Below, one piece after another: positions 7,165-15,800 of a stretch of 38,278 bases of DNA. Numbering within the stretch: the first letter of the stretch is position 1; the number at the start of each line of letters is the position of its first letter. The DNA comes from Streptomyces bambusae (GTDB lineage: Bacteria; Actinomycetota; Actinomycetes; Streptomycetales; Streptomycetaceae), in the NCBI RefSeq assembly GCF_020532645.1, contig NZ_JAJAUZ010000067.1, forward strand, positions 1 through 38,278, in the 5' to 3' direction. Made by a program: the position numbers and the translations under genes. The notes under the pieces are model-generated. The model worked only from the letters and a program-made list of their open reading frames with translations, ran no database searches and was not told where the DNA came from.

Positions 7165-9126
7165 GTGACCGTCCCGGATGCCGCCACCCGCCCCGCGCCC
7201 GCCGCCCCGCACGCGCCCGCTCCCGAGCCCGACCTCGTCGACGTGGAGCGCGCAGAGGCCGCCATCGTCGAGCACTACCCGCGGCTGGTGCGCATCGGCT
7301 ACCTGGTGCTGCCCCCGGCACTCGGCCGCAACCGCCGGGTGCTGACCGCGCACGCGCTGGCCCAGCGCGCCCTGCCGCGCGGCCGCAGCGCGCCCGCGCC
7401 GGCCGCCGGGACGGTGCCCGGGCCGCGCCGGACCGGGGACAGGGCGGGGCGGATCGACCGGGGGTACGCGTACGTCCGGCTGCGGGTGCTGCGGGCCGCG
7501 CTGGAGGCGGGGCAGCCGCTGGGTCTCCGGGCCTGGCCGCGGCGGGCCCAGCTGCCGCCGCTGCTTCCGCAGGTGTGGGGGCTGCGGCTGTTCCCGCGGT
7601 CCGGCGGTGCCGAGGAACTCGCCCTGGACCAGCGGCTGTCCGCACTCGGCGCGGCGGGCCGGGCGGCGCTCGTCCTGACCGCCCTGGAGGGGCTGCCGGA
7701 GAGCGAGGCGGTACGCGTGCTCGCCGAGGCGGGGGTCGCCGACCCGGCGGCCGCGGTGGCCGAGGCGGCCGGGTCCGGGCCGGCGCCGGGCGGGCTGCTG
7801 GACTCCCCCGAGTTCGACCCGTGCGTGCTGCAGGCCCGGCCGACGGACCTGATGCGCCGCCGGGCGCACGTGAAGGGGGCGGCGGCGGCCGTCGTCGCGG
7901 CGCTGGTGTGCGGGGCGCTGGTCGGACTGCCGGGCGGCGGCTGGGGCGCGGACGGGCCGGCAGCCCCGCCGTACGCGCAGAACACGGCCGCCGAGCAGGC
8001 GCTGGACCCGGCCCGGCTGGCGCTGGTCGGACCGGACGCGTGGCGGACCTCGTCCCGTACGGACTTCTCCGTGTGGCCGGCCCGCGGCGGCCGCACCGAC
8101 GACCGGGCGCTGCTGCGGCGAGCCCTGGCGGTATGGGCGCGGCCGGGGGCGGCGGTGCAGGTGTCCGCGACGCCGGGCACGCCGTCGGGGCCGCCGATGG
8201 GGCCGGCGCAGCTGCTGTACGCGGGCGAGGTGGACCAGGCGGTGGTCGTGCTGCTGTACGACGGGCTGCGGGTCGTGCGGTATGCGGAGGCGGCCGGTTC
8301 GGAGGCCGGGGCGGCGCTGGACTTCGCACGGACGGACGGCGCGGCGGCGGACACGGCGAACGCGCTGGTGCTGAGCCGGGTCGACGGCAACGTGCGCTAT
8401 CTGACGGCGCCGTGGGTGCGGGCCGCCGCGGTACGGGACCTGCTGGAGCCGGGGCGCCGGTCGGTGCCGCTGGCGCTGGCGGCGGGGATCACGGCGCCGG
8501 TGCAGGCGCCCGCACTGACCGCCTCGTGCACGGCGTGGAGCGCGCTGGAGCTGACCACGCAGAACGCGGTGCGGATGGTGACCGACCTGGGCGAGCTGAC
8601 GCCGGCGCGGCTGACGTCGGGGCCGCCGGGGGCGCCGCACGAGGTGGCGGGGGCGGTGGACCTGGAGCACTGGTCGCACACGGCCTGCCTGCTGCCGGCA
8701 GTCCGCTCGCACGGCGTACGGTCCGTCAACTCGTGGCCTTACGCGCAGCAGGAGCTGCCGGAGGGGGCGGGCACCGCGCACTGGGTGTGCACGCGGGCGG
8801 AGACGTGGCGGGGCACGGCGGACCGGGTACTGGCGCAGTTCCACGCGCCGGGTGCGCGGACCGGGGCGCCGGCGGCCCGGGCGGAGGGGTCGGCGGCGTG
8901 CGGGGTCCGCGAGTCGCGGGTGCTGGCCGGGGTCCTCTGGAAGGCTCCCACCGGTGCCTGGCACCTGCTGGGGGCCGGCAGTGCGCAGTTCACCTCCCTC
9001 ACGGCCTCCGGACCCGTCTCCGGCACCGCCTCCGGTCCCCTCCTCGCCCTGCCGGCCCGCGCGGGTGCCGTCGCCGACCTGACGGGCCACCTCCGCGACG
9101 GCACCCGCATCCCGTCCCTGCGGTAA
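7165..9126 (+). CDS. Unknown protein: sigma-factor-like N-terminus, TM segment, large C-terminal domain
   Basis: A 653-aa protein I do not recognise as a named family. Residues ~22-60 (AAIVEHYPRLVRIGYLVLP) resemble the region-2 start of ECF sigma factors. Residues ~153-190 (LSALGAAGRAALVLTALEGL then PESEAVRVLAEAG) resemble sigma region 4 without clear DNA-contact residues. A hydrophobic segment at ~235-255 (AAAAVVAALVCGALVGLPGG) would anchor it in the membrane, leaving ~400 residues outside. That region has several Cys (SCTAWSA, TACLLPA, HWVCTRAE, AACGVRES), consistent with an exported disulphide-containing domain. The GTG at 7165 is the first plausible start. The 85-bp gap from the phosphatase contains a short GC palindrome. 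Confidence 0.75.
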   Translation: MTVPDAATRPAPAAPHAPAPEPDLVDVERAEAAIVEHYPRLVRIGYLVLPPALGRNRRVLTAHALAQRALPRGRSAPAPAAGTVPGPRRTGDRAGRIDRGYAYVRLRVLRAALEAGQPLGLRAWPRRAQLPPLLPQVWGLRLFPRSGGAEELALDQRLSALGAAGRAALVLTALEGLPESEAVRVLAEAGVADPAAAVAEAAGSGPAPGGLLDSPEFDPCVLQARPTDLMRRRAHVKGAAAAVVAALVCGALVGLPGGGWGADGPAAPPYAQNTAAEQALDPARLALVGPDAWRTSSRTDFSVWPARGGRTDDRALLRRALAVWARPGAAVQVSATPGTPSGPPMGPAQLLYAGEVDQAVVVLLYDGLRVVRYAEAAGSEAGAALDFARTDGAAADTANALVLSRVDGNVRYLTAPWVRAAAVRDLLEPGRRSVPLALAAGITAPVQAPALTASCTAWSALELTTQNAVRMVTDLGELTPARLTSGPPGAPHEVAGAVDLEHWSHTACLLPAVRSHGVRSVNSWPYAQQELPEGAGTAHWVCTRAETWRGTADRVLAQFHAPGARTGAPAARAEGSAACGVRESRVLAGVLWKAPTGAWHLLGAGSAQFTSLTASGPVSGTASGPLLALPARAGAVADLTGHLRDGTRIPSLR

Positions 9127-9164
9127 CCCCCGCCCTGCCGGGCCGACCCGGCCGGGATGCACAC

Positions 9165-9354
9165 CCCAGCCTCGCCGGCGTCTGAGGCGCGGGGACCACC
9201 CCCAGCCCCGCCGGCGTCTGAGGCACGAGGACCAACCCCAGCCCCGCCGGCGTTTGAGACGCGAGGACCAACCCCAGCCCCGCCGGCGTTTGAGGCGCGG
9301 GGTCTGGGGCAGCGCCCCGGGGCTCCGCCCCGAACCCCGGTCCTCAATCGCCGG
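9165..9354. repeat. Four 36-bp tandem repeats plus one inverted copy (intergenic repeat family)
   Basis: Four units start at 9165, 9201, 9237 and 9273, exactly 36 bp apart, each containing CCGGCGT(C/T)TGAG. An inverted degenerate copy (CCTCAATCGCCGG, 9342-9354) follows a GC-rich spacer. Together they can fold into a long hairpin array in the 348-bp gap 9127-9474. Related copies occur at 20.45-20.68 kb and 30.78-30.96 kb. No spacers separate the units, so this is not a CRISPR. The rest of the gap (9355-9474) shows only a possible -10 hexamer TACATT at 9463, 6 nt before the next start codon. Confidence 0.85.
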
Positions 9355-9474
9355 ACGGGCCGGAGTGTCGCCCGACGGGCGGGAATGGCCCCGGCCGGGC
9401 CGGCCCGCCCGGCCGGTCGGGCAGGATGGGACCAGGGGGTGTGCAGACGGCTTACGCGTCAGTACATTGACGCC

Positions 9475-10362
9475 ATGTCTAATACGCAGCCTGCCCCGGT
9501 GGCGTCCGAGCGCATAGAACTCAAGGCCCGCAACGTCGCCTTCGAATGGACCGACACGCCCCTCCACTGGCTCCCCGGCCACCCCTTCGCGACGCACACC
9601 ATCAACGTGCTGCACCTGCTCCTCCCCGCCGGCGAACGCTGGTTCGTGCACGTGTACAAGCAGGCCCTGCCGCTCATCACCGACGACCGGCTGCGCGAGG
9701 ACGTCATCGGGTTCATCGGCCAGGAGGCCATGCACGCCGCCGCGCACGACGACGTCCTGCCGCACCTGCGCCGCCAGGGCCTGGACCCGACCCCGTACAC
9801 CGCCCAGGTGGACTGGATGTTCGAGAAGCTCCTCGGCGACCGCACCCTGCCGCCCGGCCGGGCCCGCCGGTGGTGGCTGCTGGAGCGGATCGCCATGATC
9901 GCGGCCATCGAGCACTACACGGCCTTCCTCGGCAACTGGGTGCTGAACGCGGACGAGCTGGACCGCCGCGGCGCCGACCCCGTCATGCTCGACCTGCTGC
10001 GCTGGCACGGCGCCGAGGAGGTCGAGCACCGCTCGGTCGCCTTCGAGCTGTTCATGCACGTGGACGGCAGCTACCGGCGCCGGGTCCGCACCTGGGCCTC
10101 CGCCTTCACCGCCCTGGTCTTCCTCTGGCAGCGCGGGGCCCGCTTCTTCATGGAGAACGACCCGACGCTCACCGCCGGCCGCGCCTCCTTCGGCCAGTTC
10201 TACCGCGCCGGCCGCGAGGGCGTCCTCCCGTCGACCCCGGACATGCTGCGCTCGATCCCCCGCTACCTGTCCCGCGCGTACCACCCCTCCCAGGAGGGCT
10301 CGACCTCACAGGCGGCCGCCTACCTGGCCGCCTCCCCCGGCGCGAACGGCAGGGCCCGCTGA
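9475..10362 (+). CDS. Metal-dependent hydrolase (COG3687 / PF10118 type)
   Basis: A 295-aa cytoplasmic protein with the all-helical, His/Glu-rich pattern of the family: GQEAMHAAAHDD, ERIAMIAAIEHYTAFLG and HGAEEVEHRSVAFEL, each giving Glu/His ligands for a probable di-metal centre. The reaction is unknown for most members. Its stop overlaps the start of the next gene by one base (TGATG), so it is translationally coupled to a [2Fe-2S] reductase; that pairing suggests a redox partner. The ATG at 9475 has no obvious Shine-Dalgarno, and a -10-like TACATT ends 6 nt upstream, so the transcript could be leaderless. The TetR gene further on probably regulates the pair. Confidence 0.88.
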   Translation: MSNTQPAPVASERIELKARNVAFEWTDTPLHWLPGHPFATHTINVLHLLLPAGERWFVHVYKQALPLITDDRLREDVIGFIGQEAMHAAAHDDVLPHLRRQGLDPTPYTAQVDWMFEKLLGDRTLPPGRARRWWLLERIAMIAAIEHYTAFLGNWVLNADELDRRGADPVMLDLLRWHGAEEVEHRSVAFELFMHVDGSYRRRVRTWASAFTALVFLWQRGARFFMENDPTLTAGRASFGQFYRAGREGVLPSTPDMLRSIPRYLSRAYHPSQEGSTSQAAAYLAASPGANGRAR

Positions 10363-11411
10363 TGGCCGCCGGCAGCCGCGCCGCCGGCTTCGCGGCGGCG
10401 GCCGGCGCCGCCTGGCTCGCCAAGCGCGCCCTGCGCACCCGGATCCGCCGCTCCCCGCTGTGGCCGCTGCCCGCCCTGGAGACGCCGGTCTCGGGCCACT
10501 CCCCGCGACGCACCCTGCGGGCCACGGTCGTCGCCCGCACCGAGGCCGCGGACGGCGTCGTCCACCTGCGGCTGGCCTCGCCGGAGCTGCCCGCGTGGAC
10601 CCCCGGCGCCCACGTGGACCTGCTCCTGCCCTCGGGCCTGGTGCGCCAGTACTCGCTGTGCGGCGACCCCGCCGAGACCGGCACGTACGAGATCGCCGTA
10701 CGCCGTGCCGAGGACGGCCGGGGCGGCTCCCGCGAGGTCCACGACCGGCTGGCGGAGGGCGCCGAGGTGCAGCTGCGCCCGCCCCGCAACCGCTTCCCCC
10801 TGGAGCCGGCCACCCGCCACGTGTTCGTCGTCGGCGGCATCGGCATCACGCCCGTCCTGCCGATGCTCCGCGCACTGGGCCCGGAGGCCGACTGGACCCT
10901 GCTGTACGGCGGGCGCTCCCGGGCCTCGATGCCGTTCCTCCCCGAACTCGCCCGCCACGGCGACCGCGTCACGGTGGTGCCGGAGGACGAGGCGGGCCGC
11001 CCCGACCTGTCCTTCCTCTCCTCGGCCGGCCCGGGCACCGCCGTCTACTGCTGCGGCCCCGAGCCCCTGATGGCCGCCGTCGAGGAGGCCGCCCCGGCGG
11101 GCGTCCCGGTCCACCTGGAACGCTTCACCGCCGCCGCCCCGGCCGCCGGCCGGCCCTTCACCCTCGAACTCCGCCGCTCCGGCACGACGGTGACGGTGGC
11201 CGCCGGCGAGTCCGCCCTCACCGCGGTGCGCCGCGCCCTCCCGGACACCCCGTACTCCTGCACCCAGGGCTTCTGCGGCACCTGCCAACACCGCGTCCTC
11301 ACCGGCCCGGTCGACCACCGCGACACCCTCCTCACCGACGAGGAACGCACGACGACCATGCTCCTGTGCGTCTCCCGCGCCGAGGGCGACCACCTGGTGC
11401 TGGACGTGTAA
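10362..11411 (+). CDS. PDR/VanB-type ferredoxin reductase with C-terminal [2Fe-2S] domain
   Basis: A 349-aa flavin- and NAD(P)H-dependent electron-transfer protein. The order is: basic, Ala-rich N-terminus (residues 1-45, possibly membrane-associated); flavin-binding barrel with RQYSLCG; NAD-binding domain with VVGGIGITPVLPML; and a plant-type ferredoxin domain with Cys at about 300, 305, 308 (CTQGFCGTC) and 336. This layout matches phthalate-dioxygenase-reductase/vanillate-demethylase reductases, which pass electrons from NAD(P)H to an oxygenase. The likely recipient is the coupled upstream metal protein, by inference. The start overlaps the previous stop by one base. Confidence 0.93.
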   Translation: MAAGSRAAGFAAAAGAAWLAKRALRTRIRRSPLWPLPALETPVSGHSPRRTLRATVVARTEAADGVVHLRLASPELPAWTPGAHVDLLLPSGLVRQYSLCGDPAETGTYEIAVRRAEDGRGGSREVHDRLAEGAEVQLRPPRNRFPLEPATRHVFVVGGIGITPVLPMLRALGPEADWTLLYGGRSRASMPFLPELARHGDRVTVVPEDEAGRPDLSFLSSAGPGTAVYCCGPEPLMAAVEEAAPAGVPVHLERFTAAAPAAGRPFTLELRRSGTTVTVAAGESALTAVRRALPDTPYSCTQGFCGTCQHRVLTGPVDHRDTLLTDEERTTTMLLCVSRAEGDHLVLDV

Positions 11412-11442
11412 GCGGAGGGAGCCGCTCTGTAGGGTGGTTCAT

Positions 11443-12216
11443 ATGACAACCAATGTGCGGCGCAGGATGGGTGTCGAGGAGCGGCGGCAGCAGTTGATCG
11501 GGGTCGCGCTGGAGTTGTTCAGTCACCGGTCGCCCGACGAGGTGTCGATCGACGAGATCGCGGCGGCGGCCGGGATCTCGCGGCCGCTGGTCTACCACTA
11601 CTTCCCCGGCAAGCTGAGCCTGTACGAGGCTGCGCTGCGGCGGGCCGCGAACGATCTGGCGGGGCGGTTCGACGAGCCGCACGAGGGGCCGTTGGGGGCG
11701 CGGCTGCTGCGGGTGATGGGGCGGTACTTCGCGTTCGTCGAGGAGCACGGGCCCGGGTTCTCCGCGCTGATGCGGGGCGGACCGGCGGCCGGCAGCAGCC
11801 GGACCAACGCGATGATCGACGAGGTGCGGCACGCCGCGTACGAGCAGATCCTCGCGCACCTGGGGGTCGGGGCGCCGCCGGCCCGGCTGGAGCTGGTGGT
11901 CCGGTCGTGGGTGTCGCTGGCCGAGTCGACGGCGCTGCTCTGGCTGGACGGGCGGCGGATCCCGCGCGCGGAGCTGGAGTTGCAGCTGGTGCACGACTTC
12001 GCGGCGCTGATGGCGGTAAGCGCGGCGTACGACCCGGAGATGGGGGCGGTCGTCGGGCGGATGCTCGCGGACGAGCCGGCCGACGGGCCGTTCGGCGACC
12101 TGGTGGCCCGGCTGATCGCGCTGGTGCCGGCCGGAGTGCCCGCAGCGGCCGCGGAAGCTGCGGGGCCGGCGGACGGCGGGCCCGGGGACGCCGGGGTGCC
12201 GCAGCCGAGGCGATAA
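11443..12216 (+). CDS. TetR-family transcriptional regulator
   Basis: A 257-aa repressor-type protein. The N-terminal HTH is clear: RRQQLIGVALELFSHR, then VSIDEIAAAAGISRPLVYHY and FPGKLSLYEAAL. The helical C-terminal domain would bind a ligand, and the last ~30 residues are Ala/Gly/Pro-rich. I chose the ATG at 11443; an in-frame GTG at 11434 is possible. TAGGGT at 11430-11435 is a good -10 hexamer 7 nt before the ATG, and AGGGTGG also reads as a ribosome site, so the start may be leaderless or conventional. It lies 31 bp after the reductase gene and probably controls the hydrolase-reductase pair. Confidence 0.93.
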   Translation: MTTNVRRRMGVEERRQQLIGVALELFSHRSPDEVSIDEIAAAAGISRPLVYHYFPGKLSLYEAALRRAANDLAGRFDEPHEGPLGARLLRVMGRYFAFVEEHGPGFSALMRGGPAAGSSRTNAMIDEVRHAAYEQILAHLGVGAPPARLELVVRSWVSLAESTALLWLDGRRIPRAELELQLVHDFAALMAVSAAYDPEMGAVVGRMLADEPADGPFGDLVARLIALVPAGVPAAAAEAAGPADGGPGDAGVPQPRR

Positions 12217-12224
12217 TTCCCGTC

Positions 12225-12770
12225 GTGATCATTGACGGATTGGTGTTCCGGCAGGCGGAGGAGCAGGACGCGCCTGTCCTGGTCCGCCTGTACGACGGGG
12301 CCGCGCAGTGGATGCGGGCCAACGGAATCGAGCAGTGGAAGGCCGGCGAGAAGGACACCGCGCACTTCCTGGCGCGGATGCGCGACGGCGAGGTGTGGCT
12401 GGCCCGGGACGAGAACGGCCGGGTCTGCGGCGGGTACGAGCTGTGGTGGTCCGACGAGGAGGCCTGGGGGGTGCAGCCGCCGGTCGCCGGCTACGTGCAC
12501 CGGCTGATGGTGGACCGACGGACGGCTCCGGCCGGCACCGGGCGGCGGCTGCTGGAGCACGCCGAGCGGCGGATCGCCCGTACCCGGCGGGAGCGGGCCC
12601 GGCTCGACTGCCAGTCGACGAACCCGCGGCTGGTCGCGTACTACCAGGGCGCCGGCTACCGGGTGGTCGGCGAGTTCCCCCACAAGGTGGGCAAGGACGG
12701 CCGGGTGTACGGGGTGATCCTGCTGGAGAAGCGGCTGGACGTGCTGCGCTCCCTGGACGGCGGCGAATAG
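12225..12770 (+). CDS. GNAT-family N-acetyltransferase
   Basis: A 181-aa acetyl-CoA-dependent acyltransferase. It shows the GNAT layout: FRQAEEQDAPVLVRLY (strand 1/helix 1), the core strand GYVHRLMVD followed by the acetyl-CoA loop RRTAPAGTGRRLLEHAE (motif A, RxxxxGxGrxLL), then LDCQSTNPRLVAYYQGAGY with the C-terminal Tyr region. Substrate unknown. The GTG at 12225 begins 8 bp after the TetR stop, so the two are likely co-transcribed. No membrane or signal segments. A strong hairpin follows at 12797. Confidence 0.9.
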   Translation: MIIDGLVFRQAEEQDAPVLVRLYDGAAQWMRANGIEQWKAGEKDTAHFLARMRDGEVWLARDENGRVCGGYELWWSDEEAWGVQPPVAGYVHRLMVDRRTAPAGTGRRLLEHAERRIARTRRERARLDCQSTNPRLVAYYQGAGYRVVGEFPHKVGKDGRVYGVILLEKRLDVLRSLDGGE

Positions 12771-12796
12771 CCGGGCGTACGGGGGACGGAACGCGT

Positions 12797-12833
12797 GCGG
12801 GGTGCCGGGTGGTCGCACCACCCGGCACCCCGC
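12797..12833. terminator. 17-bp-stem bidirectional terminator
   Basis: A perfect inverted repeat with arms 12797-12813 and 12817-12833 and a 3-nt loop (CGC) lies between the converging GNAT and amylase/pullulanase genes. It is the strongest hairpin I found in the window. Confidence 0.9.
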
Positions 12834-12885
12834 TGTCGGTTCCGGCGCCGGCCGCCGCCCTGGCGGCCCGCGCGCGGCGCCGCGC

Positions 12886-15800
12886 TCAGCCCCGCGTGAA
12901 GACCGCCGCGGTCCGGGCCGGGACGGTGAAGGTGCCCGTCGCCCGGTCGAAGCCGGCGCGCTTCACCACCGGGTCGGTGCCCGCCGCCTGGAGCGGGTGC
13001 AGCCGGTACGGGCGGTCCGCGAAGGCGGCGGCCCGCTGGGTCTGCTCCTGCGGGGTGGCGTTGAAGACGACGACCAGGTCGCCCAGGGCCATGGTGATCA
13101 CGCCCGGGGTCTCGCTGGTGCCGGAGAGCGGGAAGGACAGCTGCTGCTGGACGTCGGCGGCCGTGCCGAGGGCGAACGCCGGCTCGGTGGTGCGGATCCG
13201 CAGCAGGGTCCGGTAGGCCTCCGAGGCCCCGTCGATGTCCTGGCACTTCGGTACGGCGATCCCGGTCAGCAGCGGCTTGGCGTAGGGCCACTTGGCGCGG
13301 TTGTCGGCGGCCGGCGGGAGGCCGCGGCCGAAGCCGTTGCCGTCGGCGCAGTCCCACTGGATCGCGTTGAACCAGTCGCCGCTGTCGTACGAGTTGCGGT
13401 CCAGGGACTTGGAGCGCAGCAGGTCGGTGCCGGCCTGGCTGAGGGACGGGCCCTGGGAGAGGGCCGGCACGGCCATCGCCAGGGTCTGCATCCGGGCCCG
13501 GTCGGCGGCGGAGGTGCCCGCGGGCAGCTTGAAGGCGAGCGCGTCGAACAGGGACTCGTTGTCGTGGGCGTCGGAGTAGCCGAGGGCGTCGCCGGGGGCG
13601 GCCGCGTAGCCGGCCGGGGAGCCGTTGTAGTCGACCTGGGAGCCCTTGACGGCACGGCCCGACGAGTCGGTGAAGGAGTAGTCGGCGAGGTTGCCGGACA
13701 GTCCGACCTTGATCAGGTCCTGGGCGTGCAGGAGGCGGGCCTTCTGCTGCTCGGGGGTGCCGTTGCCGGGGGCTCCGTTGGGGTCGGTGAAGAGGCCGGA
13801 GGCGAAGCCCTGGATCCGCGGGTCCTCGTCGAAGGGGCCGCCGCCGCGGACGGCGTCGCGGGCCCGGTCGGAGAAGGTGGCGATGCCGGTGCCGGCCATG
13901 TTCTTCTGGGTCGCCTGCACGAAGCGGGCGTCGTCGGCGACCTCGCCGAAGTTCCAGCCCTCGCCGTAGAGGACGACGGCCTTCCCGTCGACCCCGTCCT
14001 TCGCGACCGTCAGGGCGTCGAGGGCCTTGCGCACGGCGAGGATGTTGGCCTTGGGGTGGTGGCCCATCAGGTCGAAGCGGAAGCCGTCGACCTTGTACTC
14101 CTTGGCCCAGGTGACGACGGAGTCGACGACGAGGCGGCCCATCATGGCGTTCTCGGGGGCCGTGTTGGCGCAGCAGGTGGAGGTGGCGACCGAGCCGTCG
14201 GCGAGGAGCCGCTGGTAGTAGCCGGGGACGATGCGGTCGAGGACCGACCTGTCGGACTGGCCGGCGGCGACGGTGTGGTTGTAGACCACGTCCATCACGG
14301 TGCGCAGTCCGGTCCGGTTGAGGGACTGGACCATCTTCCGGAACTCGACGGTGCGGGCGGTGCCTTCGGGGTCGCTCGCGTAGGAGCCCTCGGGGACGGT
14401 GTAGTGCAGCGGGTCGTAGCCCCAGTTGAAGGCGTCCTTGGCGGCGGCCTTCGCGACGCAGTCCTGCTGCTCCTCCGAGTCGGGGGCGAGGACGGCCAGG
14501 TCGCAGGCGGGTTCGGTGCGGTCGGCGGGCTTCTCCGGGATGGTGCCGATGTCGAAGGCGGGCAGCAGGTGCACGTACGAGGTGCCGGCGGCGGCCAGTT
14601 CCCGCAGGTGCTTCATGCCGGCCGAGCCGCTGTCGGTGAAGGCCAGGTAGCCGCCGCGGTGGCTGCTGGTGCGGTCGGCGACGGAGAAGTCGCGGATGTG
14701 GAGTTCCTGGATCTGCGCCTGGGCCATGCCGGTGGCCTTCGGCTTGCGCAGGGTGGTCCAGCCGGCCGGCTTCAGGGCCGGGTCGGTGAGGTCGACGGCC
14801 AGGCTGCGGGCCGAGTCGGTGGTCAGGGCGGTGGCGTAGGGGTCGGTGACCAGGTTGGTGACCACCTGCCGGACGGTGGGGGCCCAGACGGTGACGGCGA
14901 ACCGGTACGGCTTGCCGCGCCAGCTGCGCGGGCCGGCCGCCGACCAGACGCCGGTGCGGTCGTCGCGGGTCATGGGCAGGGTGCGGCCGTCGAGTTCGAG
15001 GGCGACGGTGCGGGCGGTGGGCGCCCACACGGACAGCTTGACGCCGGCTGCGGTGAAGACCGGTCCGAGGGGGGCGTCGGTGGCGTACAGGTCGTCGAGG
15101 ACGCCGGCGAGCTGGACGCCGGTGGCGGCGAGGACGGCGCCGTTCGCGGCGCGGGCGGTGGCGACGAGCTGGCCGCGCAGGGCGGCGCGGACCCGGTCGC
15201 GGTCGCGGGCGTCGACGGTGAACGCCGGGTGCTTCGCCAGGTGCGGGAACTTGGCCTTCTGGGCGTCGGTCAGCGCCGACCGGGTCAGGCGCAGCATGCT
15301 CGCGCTGCCGGTCAGGGTGCCGTTCTCGGCCTTGACGGAGCCGTCGCGGGAGGCGAGGAGGTGGACGGAGGCGGCGGCCTCGGGAGCCTGCCAGGCGACG
15401 GTGTCGCGGTCCAGCCAGACGGCCTTGGCTGTGGTGGGGTCGAGGGCGGCGGCGGAGCCTGCGGGCTGCGGCAGCAGGTGCTTCTCCCGGCCGGCGAGCA
15501 GCCAGACCTCGTGGCCGGCGGCCTTCAGGTCGAGGGACTGGTCGGCGGGCAGGTCCTTCTCGTCGCCCTTGTGGAGGATGTACGAGAGGGAGGTGGCGCC
15601 CGCGGCGAGCGGGACCTCGTACACGGCGCCGTACGCGTCGAAGCGGGCGGGCATCAGGGGCTTGGACCAGTCGGTGGGGTTCGCGGCCCCGGTCCAGGTG
15701 TGCAGGCCCCAGCCGTCGTAGGCGCCGTCGGCGCGGCGGAGGTGGAGGACGGCCTTGGAGGTGTCCTGGGCGGGGTACTCGGGGCGCTCGGTGCGGGCGG

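Noticed and set aside
9165..9308. 36-bp repeats as a CRISPR array
   Set aside because: Units are directly adjacent with no spacers, and there are no cas genes.
6898..10284. A long minus-strand frame (1128 aa)
   Set aside because: It runs antisense across four plus-strand features, is Arg/Pro/Gly-rich, crosses the 36-bp repeats, and shows no motif.
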